DNA of 12,482 nt from CAZTLI01 sp964614375 (lineage in GTDB: Bacteria; Chloroflexota; Anaerolineae; Aggregatilineales; Phototrophicaceae). A model generated the notes under the pieces. That model ran no database searches. It saw nothing but the letters and a program-made list of their open reading frames with translations, and had not been told where the DNA came from. The stretch is taken from positions 1-12,482 of the forward strand of contig CAZTLI010000121.1 of the NCBI GenBank assembly GCA_964614375.1, written 5' to 3'. The translations under genes and the position numbers were made by a program. Shown piece after piece: positions 1 through 6,516 of this stretch. Position 1 is the stretch's first letter. The number at the start of each line of letters is the position of its first letter.

Positions 1-1868
1 AAGGCCGCCGATTGGATACTCTCGACATTTTCGGGCGTTTGCAGGATGTACACCGCCTCGAACGTTTGCAGCGCCGCAATCACACCGATGACGACGTTAT
101 AAAACATCGCCGGCGAAATCATCGGCAGCGTGATTTTGAAAAACTTTTGTACCCGATTCGCGCCATCAACCTCCGCCGCTTCATACAGCGACTGGGGCAC
201 GCCCTTCAATGCCGCGAGGAAAATCAGCATCCCCGCGCCCGAACTCCACATCGTAATCAATATCAGCGCCGGTTTTGTCCACAATTCGTTGGACATCCAC
301 AACGGCACACGATTGGAATCGGGAAATTCGTTGGTCGCCGAATGGAACAGCGCGAAATGATAATTGGGGCGGCCTGAAGCCAGCGCGATGTCGTCAAACG
401 CGCGGAAATAGCGCACACCGTCGATGAATGAGCCGAGCATGAACAATGTAAAAAAGATAAGCGACCCCATCAACAGGTAACGCAGATGCTTTTCATAGCG
501 TTCGCCACGACTGCCGAGCCAGATTGCCGCCACCATAATCACCACAATCGCGCTGTAGAACCACAACGAGGACATCGTAGCGACAGGATAAACCTCGCTC
601 AAATACTCGGCATCATCGGGATGTTCGAGGGCAGATTGCAGCGTCACATAACGCAGTGGCAGGGTGATTCGCCCGCCGTCTAGCTGTCCGGGAATCGCGT
701 CGATGAACAGCAAACCACAGAACAGGACAATCGCCACCAGCACTAGGCGCGATGATGGCATAGCGCGTTTGCGCTTTTCGCCCCAACCAAAACCGGGTAT
801 CGACAATACAATCGGTACAGCAGCGACCAGCAGCGTCAACAAATAGGTCGATGTGCCGCCAACAGCCGGATTTTCGTTAGCGGCGACCAGTGTGAAGACG
901 ATTCCGAGCGCAAACAGAAGGAGCGTCCCCCACTGCCACAAGCGCACCTGCCGCATATTGCCGCGCCGCGCATTGACGATGATCATCGTCAGCGCCAGAA
1001 TGCTGATGATGAATGTCCACGAGGGGTCGATGGCTTCGGCGACAATCCCATTCGCAACCAGCAAAAAAGCCACTACCGCGCCAATGATTTCCGCCGCTTT
1101 TTGGGCGAATTCTTTCTTGCCCGGTGACCAATCGCCGCGTATCAGATTCAGCAATAAAATCACCGCAATCACCGCTGGAAGCGTATATTTCAGCGGGCCA
1201 ATCGGGTCACCGCGCGATAACCCGGAATAAAAGCCGTTGAATCCCTCAACGACGAAGATGAAACCACGATAGAGCCAATCAAATAAGAAGAAATTTTCCG
1301 CCAGCCCTTGCAGTGATACGTTGATAAATCCGCCGTTGGACGCCAGCATATACCGCCATGCCAGCAAAATCGCGGGGCCGCCCGCCAGAATCACGGGCAT
1401 ATAGAAAATCATGCGAAAGACGCGAATGCCCTTCATCGCTTGATTCAGCAGCACGGCCATAGCCAGCGCCGCAAAGATTTGCAGCGGCACGCCGATGATG
1501 GCGTAATAGAATGAATTGAACATCGCCGACTTGAAGCGTCGGCCATAGGCGCCCGCCCCGGTAATGAACTGGCGATAATTGTCCAGCCCAACCCATTCCA
1601 ACTGTTCATCACCCAGGCGATAGCCTGTGAAACTGTAATAGAGCGACGCCAATGCTGGCCCCAGCACAAAGATGAAGAAGCCGATCAACCACGGCGACGC
1701 GAAGAAAAATCCCCAGAAGACCTGCCGCTGACGGGCTTCGGTCAAGCCGCGCCACCGGGCAATGAGACGTGCCGCATGACCGATCAGCAAACTGCCGACG
1801 ATGATAAATACGGCGGTGCCGACTGCCCACAGGATATTTTGTACTCGGAATTGTACGGCTACATCCAT
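1..1868 (-). CDS. Sugar ABC transporter permease, MalF type, with large inserted membrane domain (3' end beyond window)
   Basis: An open frame without stop runs from ATG at 1868 off the left edge (622 codons seen). The N-terminal part matches MalF-type permeases: an extra first helix (about residues 12-32), core helix 1 (50-80), a VGLDNY motif (93-98), core helices 2 (115-142) and 3 (150-173). The EAA loop that contacts the ATPase is intact: EAAEVDGANRV from residue 563, followed by ITLPMISP. In ordinary 290-300-residue permeases that loop lies near residue 190-200; here about 340 residues with roughly eight hydrophobic segments sit between core helices 3 and 4. The protein should form half of the inner-membrane channel for a sugar or oligosaccharide delivered by the binding protein upstream (2165-3208). 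The start is preceded by a G-rich stretch (GGGGGCGG), a weak ribosome site. Family assignment is firm; the substrate is unknown. Confidence 0.9.
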   Translation of the reverse strand, partial: MDVAVQFRVQNILWAVGTAVFIIVGSLLIGHAARLIARWRGLTEARQRQVFWGFFFASPWLIGFFIFVLGPALASLYYSFTGYRLGDEQLEWVGLDNYRQFITGAGAYGRRFKSAMFNSFYYAIIGVPLQIFAALAMAVLLNQAMKGIRVFRMIFYMPVILAGGPAILLAWRYMLASNGGFINVSLQGLAENFFLFDWLYRGFIFVVEGFNGFYSGLSRGDPIGPLKYTLPAVIAVILLLNLIRGDWSPGKKEFAQKAAEIIGAVVAFLLVANGIVAEAIDPSWTFIISILALTMIIVNARRGNMRQVRLWQWGTLLLFALGIVFTLVAANENPAVGGTSTYLLTLLVAAVPIVLSIPGFGWGEKRKRAMPSSRLVLVAIVLFCGLLFIDAIPGQLDGGRITLPLRYVTLQSALEHPDDAEYLSEVYPVATMSSLWFYSAIVVIMVAAIWLGSRGERYEKHLRYLLMGSLIFFTLFMLGSFIDGVRYFRAFDDIALASGRPNYHFALFHSATNEFPDSNRVPLWMSNELWTKPALILITMWSSGAGMLIFLAALKGVPQSLYEAAEVDGANRVQKFFKITLPMISPAMFYNVVIGVIAALQTFEAVYILQTPENVESIQSAA

Positions 1869-2067
1869 ACCGCCCCCATCATCATGGCTCTGTTGGAATT
1901 GTGTCGTGCGGACTGTTCGACCAGTCAATTATGCGACACGGTTATGGACAAAAGAACAGCGTAAACAGGTTTTGTAAAAGGTCTAGTTTGGTATTCATTC
2001 AGAAGGTGCATCCGCCCGTTTGGTGGCGTGGCACACAAGCTGCTAGCTGCTGTACAATAGAGCGGGA

Positions 2068-2104
2068 GAGTCGGGCTGGTCTCTGGCAAGGTGCAACCCG
2101 ACTC
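2068..2104 (-). other. Stem-loop between binding-protein and permease genes (8-bp stem)
   Basis: GAGTCGGG at 2068-2075 is the exact reverse complement of CCCGACTC at 2097-2104, separated by 21 bases. It lies in the 296-bp spacer between the binding-protein stop and the permease start, beside a second stem-loop (2112-2143). No T-run follows on either strand, so it does not look like a classical terminator. Intercistronic hairpins after binding-protein genes of sugar ABC operons are known to stabilise the upstream message or attenuate the downstream one; that role here is inferred. Confidence 0.45.
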
Positions 2105-2111
2105 AGACGGT

Positions 2112-2143
2112 GGGGGATTAGCCAATACCTGCGCTAATTCCCC
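2112..2143 (-). other. Stem-loop downstream of the binding-protein gene (11-bp stem)
   Basis: GGGGGATTAGC (2112-2122) pairs with GCTAATTCCCC (2133-2143) over 11 bp with one G-T pair, around a 10-base loop. Transcription leftward meets this hairpin 22 bases after the binding-protein stop codon, and the 2068-2104 hairpin directly after it. No uridine tract follows, so partial termination or 3'-end protection of the binding-protein message is more likely than full termination. The rest of the 1869-2164 spacer shows no gene; a TACAAT at 2053-2058 on the + strand has no matching -35. Confidence 0.55.
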
Positions 2144-2164
2144 GCTGCGATTCATGCTGCGGTG

Positions 2165-3208
2165 TTAATCGAGATACCCGCCGTCTTCAAGGATGGCGTC
2201 ATATTCATCCTTCAAGTTTTGCTGGGTATCTTCCAGACTTTGCTGGTCGGTCAGGAACAGGGTGACCTGCTCAACAATCAGCGGGCGCAGTTCNNNNNNN
2301 NNNNNNNNNNNNNNNNNNNNNNNNNNNNNNNNNNNNNNNNNNNNNNNNNNNNNNNNNNNNNNNNNNNNNNNNNNNNNNNNNNNNNNNNNNNNNCTGGTCG
2401 GGGGCATGTTCCACAGCGGGAAGATACCACTGACAACGCGGTCACTCATGATGGGGTAGCCTTCAATCGGCGGCAGACCCGCGGTGGTTTCTGTCGGCAG
2501 CATTTGACGACGACGGTCATACATATATTGCATGGCGATGCCCGTTTCCTCGCTGTCGAAGGCGCTGGTGCCGTCTTCATAGTAGAGTTCGCCGCCTGCG
2601 CTCCAGATGTAACCGATGAATTCCTGGGCATCGAACAGACCACCGCCAATATCCATGAAACCCATCTGTACCATGGCGTTGTCTTCGACGAGGCTGTTGG
2701 CGCCGGTGAAGGCCAGCGCATCTTCAAAGGTCAAGGGCAGTTCGACATCTTCAGCGAACAGGTCAGTACGATAGAAAATCGGGCGGGGACTCATCAGCAG
2801 TGGCAAACCACGCATGTGACCATCCCACGTTACGGTATCAATTGCGGCGGGGAGGAAATTGTCGAGTTCTTCCCATTCACCCAGATAGGGGTCCATGTCG
2901 GTCAGCAAATCGCCAAAGGTGGCGGCATATTCCGACCCCAGATACACGATGTCCGGGCCATCGCCGGTGGTGATCCAACCCGCGACCGTGGCGTCGAAGT
3001 CGCCCCAACCGCCCGTCAGGATTTCCATGTGGACGCCGGGATGTTCGGCTTCAAAGGCGGGGAAGGCCACATCGGTGAACCAGGCCATCGTATCTTCAGT
3101 CAAGCCGGTGATGTAAACCTGAAGGGTCACATCGTCCTGGGCAGTGGCGGGGACAGCCAGCACCAGCACCACCACTAAGATATTAAGAACAAGGAGCAAG
3201 CGTTTCAA
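2165..3208 (-). CDS. Extracellular sugar-binding protein of an ABC transporter (family 1 type), interrupted by an assembly gap
   Basis: Substrate-binding protein capturing a carbohydrate outside the membrane for the permease encoded next (1-1868). The chosen start is TTG at 3208: GGAGGT at 3221-3216 lies 7 bases upstream, and the protein then begins with a proper signal peptide (MKRLLL, a hydrophobic core, then PATA before QDD). An in-frame TTG at 3223 would overlap the ribosome site. There is no lipobox cysteine, so cleavage by signal peptidase I after A23 is predicted. The mature part has the family pattern, including GLPLLMSPRPIFYRTDLF, which resembles the hinge segment. The 100-N gap (2294-2393) removes the second lobe. 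With 100 Ns the frame stays open and gives 347 residues, but family members are usually 400-450, so more sequence is probably missing. The gene has its own promoter and operator (3252-3318). Confidence 0.9.
   Translation of the reverse strand: MKRLLLVLNILVVVLVLAVPATAQDDVTLQVYITGLTEDTMAWFTDVAFPAFEAEHPGVHMEILTGGWGDFDATVAGWITTGDGPDIVYLGSEYAATFGDLLTDMDPYLGEWEELDNFLPAAIDTVTWDGHMRGLPLLMSPRPIFYRTDLFAEDVELPLTFEDALAFTGANSLVEDNAMVQMGFMDIGGGLFDAQEFIGYIWSAGGELYYEDGTSAFDSEETGIAMQYMYDRRRQMLPTETTAGLPPIEGYPIMSDRVVSGIFPLWNMPPTXXXXXXXXXXXXXXXXXXXXXXXXXXXXXXXXXXELRPLIVEQVTLFLTDQQSLEDTQQNLKDEYDAILEDGGYLD
2294..2393. other. Assembly gap of 100 Ns
   Basis: Exactly 100 undetermined bases, the usual placeholder for a scaffold gap of unknown size, inside the binding-protein gene. 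Because the true length is unknown, the apparent frame continuity across it carries little weight, and all coordinates to the right may be offset relative to the chromosome. Confidence 0.98.
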
Positions 3209-3251
3209 GGGTAACACCTCCAAAAAAATTTAAACGATAGGGGTCTATTAC

Positions 3252-3278
3252 GTAAGTTAGTAAGGTTAACTAACTTAC
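3252..3278 (-). promoter_or_regulatory. Probable repressor operator of the sugar-uptake operon (10-bp inverted repeat)
   Basis: GTAAGTTAGT (3252-3261) and ACTAACTTAC (3269-3278) are perfect reverse complements around a 7-base centre. The site begins about 12 bases downstream of the -10 element at 3290-3295, so a bound protein would cover the start of transcription. The half-site AGTTAGT...ACTAACT resembles operators of ROK-family repressors (XylR type) of sugar genes; that resemblance is from memory, and no regulator gene lies in the window. GntR or LacI-type control is possible too. Confidence 0.65.
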
Positions 3279-3289
3279 TTCCTATGCAA

Positions 3290-3318
3290 AGTGTATCGCC
3301 CCTTTTTGGCTTTGTCAA
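3290..3318 (-). promoter_or_regulatory. Sigma-70-type promoter of the binding-protein/permease operon
   Basis: On the minus strand a perfect -35 box TTGACA (3318-3313) is followed after exactly 17 bases by TACACT (3295-3290), a 4/6 match to the -10 consensus. Initiation would fall near 3283, giving a leader of about 75 bases containing the inverted repeat 3252-3278 and the GGAGGT ribosome site at 3221-3216. The order promoter, operator, ribosome site, signal peptide is coherent and makes this the best-supported promoter of the window. Confidence 0.75.
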
Positions 3319-3329
3319 CCACTTCTGCG

Positions 3330-4043
3330 CTCGCCACCAAACTTAAACCTTTAACTTTTTTCTATACCCATGCGCCGGGCCACAAACGCAGGCGACAGAT
3401 GAAAACAACCGCTGGCTAAGACCAAAGCAAAGACACAGAGGGCGCAGAGGGTAAGGGATGGGAGATGAGGGTTTGTGGCATTATGCAGGCCGCCCTAACG
3501 CAGTCCTCCTGGCTCATCACTGCTCTTACGCATCACTGTTTGTAGCTGGCACTCTTTTCAAGGCCGACGCAAAACGGCGCACCTGCGGGTACGCCGGGTA
3601 TGCTAATGGATGAAACAAAAAGAATGCTTATGCTGGACACGGTGGCTTTAGCCGCTTGTGCAACGGGCTGATGAAGGTTGAATACATCATCGGATTATCG
3701 GACACGGCACGGCTGCATCCGCGTATCCAGTCACCTATTTGTGAGCTTGTGCCTGTTCGCATGGCAACCCCTCCCCCCAACCAATCCCCTCCCGCTGGCG
3801 GAGCGGGGACTTCCAGCACGCTTGTGACCGGTTCTGCCGGGCCGGGGATGGGCGTATGAATACGGGGGTTTGAATACGGGCGTATGAATACGGGCATCGT
3901 TACGTGTCCGCAAACAACGATGTGATCCAATGCGTTTGTTAAAGACCATCAGCCCGCCCTCTGCACAATAATCAGTCGGCGTCTCATTGGTTTATCCATG
4001 AGCTGACTGGTCGAACTGAACAGACAATCAGGGTGGATTATCG
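3330..4043. other. Long non-coding stretch with short dispersed-type repeats
   Basis: About 700 bp between the PD40 gene and the transporter promoter with no credible gene; the small open frames here are proline/glycine/cysteine-rich and without ribosome sites or family resemblance. It holds a purine-rich piece with ACACAGAGGGCGCAGAGGG (about 3432-3450), of a kind seen as dispersed intergenic repeats in many genomes; the near-palindrome GTGGCTTTAGCCGC (3642-3655); a C-rich segment with CCCGCT-GGCGG-AGCGGG (about 3797-3813); the tandem repeat 3853-3894; and an imperfect hairpin CTCATTGG-TTTAT-CCATGAG (3983-4002) just beyond the PD40 stop, without a T-run. Whether these belong to genome-wide families cannot be judged from one window. 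Confidence 0.6.
3853..3894. repeat. Three tandem 14-bp units with palindromic core
   Basis: CGTATGAATACGGG occurs at 3853-3866 and 3881-3894, with the variant GGTTTGAATACGGG exactly between them at 3867-3880. Each full unit contains the palindrome CGTAT-GA-ATACG. The array lies in non-coding DNA. It could be a protein-binding array or a fragment of an intergenic palindromic repeat family. Confidence 0.85.
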
Positions 4044-4967
4044 CTATTTCTTATCACCCACCTCAATCACACCCCATACGGAATTGTAATCTTCATAGGC
4101 GTTAAACGTCAGTTGGGTGGTTTGGCCCGTGTCCACATCCAGAATGTAAATTTCGGAATCGCCATCTATATCTGACGAGTAGGTAATGTGCGTGCCGTCC
4201 GGCGACCACATCGGACGGGTATCTATACCGGTGGTTGTGACCAATGGACGTAATCCAGTACCATCGACATTGATGAGATAGATATTCCAATTACCGCTTT
4301 CATTCATCGTGAACGCAAGTTGATCCCCATTGGGCGACCACGCGGGTTGAATAACGCTCGACACTTCGTCCGTGACACGGCGCATCTCGCCTGTTTCCAG
4401 GGTCATGATGTAAATCTGGGTATCGGCACTATCTTGATTGGAGGCAAACACAATCTCTTCGCCATCGGGCGACCAATCCGGCCCATATTCATCTGAACGG
4501 AGGGATGTCAGGCGGGTACTTTGCTGATTGAGCGTATTGACGCTGTAGATTTCCCAGTTGCCATCACGATTACTGTGATAAATCACGCGCAACCCATCGG
4601 GCGAAAAATGCGACCCAAAATCGTTGGAGGCATCATTCTGTACCAGGGGCGAAATTTCCAGCGATGCGAGATTCACAGTATAGATATTCCAACTGCCATC
4701 TAAATTAGAATAAAAGGCGATGGTAGACCCGTCTGGCGACCAACCGGGCCAGCGATTCTCGAAGCCATTGCTGGTGATTTGCTCGATATTTTCACCCGTG
4801 GTATCCATTATATAGAGTTCATCATTACCCGTCCGGTTGCTGACATAGGCAATGCGTTCCTCAAATGTTGGGGTTTCGTCCTGGGCGCCGACGGCGGCAA
4901 GGTTCAGCGTTAGAATCAAAAGCACGAGCGCCACCACACCACTAAAATTTGCAAGCTGCTTTTTCAT
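4044..4967 (-). CDS. Secreted TolB-like PD40 beta-propeller protein
   Basis: A 307-residue protein with a signal peptide (KK at the N-terminus, hydrophobic residues 10-25, AVGA before QDE, cleavage near residue 28). The mature part is made of about six WD40-like PD40 repeats. Each carries W/F-S-P-D/N-G, a strand ending in S-N or S-D, then I-Y-x-(M/V/I/L). The first WSPDG is at residues 76-80. This is the propeller of TolB and of many stand-alone secreted proteins; the N-terminal TolB domain that contacts colicins and Pal is absent, so it should not be called TolB. Ligand and role are unknown; such propellers usually mediate protein binding. The start ATG is preceded by GAGGAAA at a good distance. 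It has its own candidate promoter at 5009-5037 and appears to be a single-gene unit. Confidence 0.88.
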   Translation of the reverse strand: MKKQLANFSGVVALVLLILTLNLAAVGAQDETPTFEERIAYVSNRTGNDELYIMDTTGENIEQITSNGFENRWPGWSPDGSTIAFYSNLDGSWNIYTVNLASLEISPLVQNDASNDFGSHFSPDGLRVIYHSNRDGNWEIYSVNTLNQQSTRLTSLRSDEYGPDWSPDGEEIVFASNQDSADTQIYIMTLETGEMRRVTDEVSSVIQPAWSPNGDQLAFTMNESGNWNIYLINVDGTGLRPLVTTTGIDTRPMWSPDGTHITYSSDIDGDSEIYILDVDTGQTTQLTFNAYEDYNSVWGVIEVGDKK

Positions 4968-5008
4968 AAGGGTTTCCTCGTTTTTAAGTGAGTCAAACAG
5001 CTATCTTT

Positions 5009-5037
5009 ACAGTATGGCAAATATCCTAAATTGGCAA
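5009..5037 (-). promoter_or_regulatory. Candidate promoter of the PD40 protein gene
   Basis: TTGCCA (5037-5032) is followed after 17 bases by TACTGT (5014-5009) on the minus strand, a good -35 and a modest -10. It lies directly after the terminator of the response-regulator gene, where a new promoter would be needed. Confidence is limited by the weak -10 match. Confidence 0.4.
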
Positions 5038-5038
5038 C

Positions 5039-5060
5039 AAAAAAGCGCCCCACAGGACGC
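5039..5060 (-). terminator. Rho-independent terminator after the response-regulator gene
   Basis: Read on the minus strand: GCGTCC, loop TGTG, GGGCGC (6-bp stem with one G-U pair), then six T (5044-5039). It begins about 30 bases after the stop codon of the response-regulator gene and closes the presumed gatC/response-regulator transcript. Confidence 0.8.
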
Positions 5061-5091
5061 CTTCGTTTACCCGGTGATTAACCCACGCCAG

Positions 5092-5928
5092 TTAGGTACT
5101 GGCGGCAAGCCGCTTCTCCGATTCAAAATACATCAAGGGCACGAGTTCTTCGTGCGGTGTATCGGCATGGAGGAGGATACCCCCGCGCTCGGCATCGGCA
5201 AAGGAATAAAACGCCCGTACCTGTTCGCTGAAGCGTTTTTTGATGGTCTGGTCGAGTTTATCGGCGGTGGCGCTGTCGGTCAGGACGATGAAGTCGTCTT
5301 CAAGAATACCCACAAAATCATTCGACGACCCGATTTCCGAAACGACGGTTTGCAGCGTTTTGGCGGCGAATTTCAACACCGAATTCCCCGCGACAAACCC
5401 GTACATATCGTTATAGGCCTGCCATCCCGCCGGGCGATAAACCAGTTCGGCATAATTTTGATTTTCGTGGCGGCGGTGCAATTCTTCTTCGACCAGTTCA
5501 CCTGTTGGCAAACCGGTGCGTGGCTCGTGCAGATTTTCGCGCGTCGCCCGGCGGATAGACCCCTGTACGCGCAAACGCAGTTCGTCAATGTCAAAGGGTT
5601 TGGTGATGTAATCGTCCGCGCCCAATTCCAAACCCCGCACCTTACTGGCGCGCTCGTCGCGCTGCGTGAGGAAGATGATAGGGATGTACTTGGTCAAGGC
5701 CATATTCCGCAGCCGCAAGCACACATCATAGCCTTCCATATCGGGCAGCATCAGATCGAGCAAAATCAGGGTTGGAAAGCGGGTGCGCGCCAATTCAATG
5801 CCAATATGACCATGATCGGCGTGCAGCACCTCAAACTCATGTGACTCGAAATACATCAGCAGCATTTCCGCCACATCATAATCGTCTTCAATGAGTAACA
5901 AATAACTCTTCGTCGAATTGGTAGTCAT
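5092..5928 (-). CDS. Response regulator with receiver domain and degenerate GGDEF-like domain
   Basis: A 278-residue cytoplasmic protein. Residues 8-125 form a complete receiver domain: acidic pair D15-D16, phospho-acceptor D58 in LLDLMLP, T88 in FLTQRD and conserved K110 in ITKPF. The second part resembles a diguanylate cyclase domain: EPRTGLPTGELVEEEL (135-150) matches the usual D-x-L-T-G-L-P-N-R opening, and AYNDMYGFVAGNSVLKFAA (171-189) matches the N-D-x-x-G-H-x-x-G-D segment. At the active site GG(D/E)EF has become LEDDF (209-213), so cyclic-di-GMP synthesis is unlikely; it may bind nucleotide or partner proteins instead. There is no DNA-binding domain and no cognate kinase nearby. The ATG is preceded by GAGG 8 bases upstream and lies 32 bp after gatC, suggesting co-transcription. 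Confidence 0.88.
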   Translation of the reverse strand: MTTNSTKSYLLLIEDDYDVAEMLLMYFESHEFEVLHADHGHIGIELARTRFPTLILLDLMLPDMEGYDVCLRLRNMALTKYIPIIFLTQRDERASKVRGLELGADDYITKPFDIDELRLRVQGSIRRATRENLHEPRTGLPTGELVEEELHRRHENQNYAELVYRPAGWQAYNDMYGFVAGNSVLKFAAKTLQTVVSEIGSSNDFVGILEDDFIVLTDSATADKLDQTIKKRFSEQVRAFYSFADAERGGILLHADTPHEELVPLMYFESEKRLAAST

Positions 5929-5960
5929 GCAATCGGCCTCATTCGCATCGTCATTGCAGG

Positions 5961-6278
5961 CTATTCAGTCTCTAATACCGCACGCACGCGGAATTGATAG
6001 GCTTCCGCATCGGGCGCGTTCGCAACCACCTGTTCCGCCGACAGCGGCGCACCCGGCACATCTGGACGCATGACATTGGTCACAGGCAGTACCGATGCGG
6101 TGGGGGCGATATGGGTCGTATCAAGTTGCTGCAATTGTTGGAAGTGAACCAATATATCCGATAACTGTCCCGCATATACGGTGATTTCGGCATCTGTCAA
6201 CTGTAAGCGGGCGAGATCCGCAATCGCGCGCACCGCATCATCCGACAGGGTTTCAGTTTGGGTTGGATTATCCCCCAT
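5961..6278 (-). CDS. gatC: Aspartyl/glutamyl-tRNA amidotransferase subunit C
   Basis: A 105-residue protein with the GatC pattern throughout: LARLQLTDAEITVYAGQLSDIL in the first half, LDTTHIAPTASVLPVTNVMR in the middle, and a C-terminal NAPDAEAYQFRVRAVLE where the family has A-P-x-x-x-x-x-x-F-x-V-P-x-V-L. GatC is the small belt subunit that holds GatA and GatB together in the transamidosome correcting Glu-tRNA(Gln) or Asp-tRNA(Asn). gatA and gatB are not in the window. ATG at 6278 is chosen, with AGG five bases upstream; GTG at 6284 is an in-frame alternative adding two residues. The gene follows a TATAAT box closely and precedes the response regulator by 32 bp. Confidence 0.9.
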   Translation of the reverse strand: MGDNPTQTETLSDDAVRAIADLARLQLTDAEITVYAGQLSDILVHFQQLQQLDTTHIAPTASVLPVTNVMRPDVPGAPLSAEQVVANAPDAEAYQFRVRAVLETE

Positions 6279-6318
6279 AAGCACCTGCTTCTCAACAAAA
6301 ACAACTCACGACCTATCC

Positions 6319-6324
6319 ATTATA
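6319..6324 (-). promoter_or_regulatory. Consensus -10 box upstream of gatC
   Basis: A perfect TATAAT on the minus strand lies about 41 bases upstream of the gatC start, so transcription would begin near 6312 with a short leader. No good -35 is at 17 bp; TTTGAA at 15 bp is the nearest candidate. Confidence 0.5.
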
Positions 6325-6425
6325 CTACAACACGCGCCCTTCAAACGTAAATACAACCTTTATTTCGTCAATTTTGCCCGCATAAATTGTGAATTCGCAT
6401 TACAATAGGGCAATACCGTGTAAAG

Positions 6426-6455
6426 TTGCCTTTGGTTACTGCCTGCTGTTACACT
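6426..6455 (+). promoter_or_regulatory. Candidate promoter of the TrpC-like gene
   Basis: TTGCCT (6426-6431), an 18-base spacer and TACACT (6450-6455), the same -10 variant as at the transporter promoter. Initiation near 6462 would give a leader of about 55 bases. It is divergent from the gatC promoter. Confidence 0.4.
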
Positions 6456-6516
6456 GAAGGACGGGGCGAGTCATCGCAAAATCGGTATTGATGGGATGAT
6501 GTGCGGAGCAGCACAA

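Noticed and set aside
2029..2058. Plus-strand promoter with TACAAT at 2053-2058 driving an antisense or small RNA through the hairpins
   Set aside because: The only hexamer at -35 distance (TGGCAC) is a poor match.
2162..3178. A 338-codon plus-strand frame across the binding-protein gene
   Set aside because: It is open through the run of Ns and antisense to a gene with signal peptide, ribosome site and promoter.
3628..3949. Small minus-strand frames in the gap before the PD40 stop
   Set aside because: Composition follows C-rich and palindromic DNA, no ribosome site, no recognisable motif.
3983..4002. Terminator of the PD40 gene
   Set aside because: The hairpin has a bulge, is AT-rich and lacks a T-run, so it is mentioned only as part of the non-coding stretch.
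1915..4016. GTTCGACCAGTCA at 1915-1927 and its reverse complement at 4004-4016 as a shared operator or att-like pair
   Set aside because: A 13-base match in inverted orientation is about what chance gives in a window this size, and neither copy sits at a convincing promoter or element boundary.
4852..5844. A 330-codon open frame on the plus strand across the response-regulator gene
   Set aside because: It begins inside the PD40 gene, crosses a terminator and lies antisense to clear receiver motifs; no domain is recognisable.
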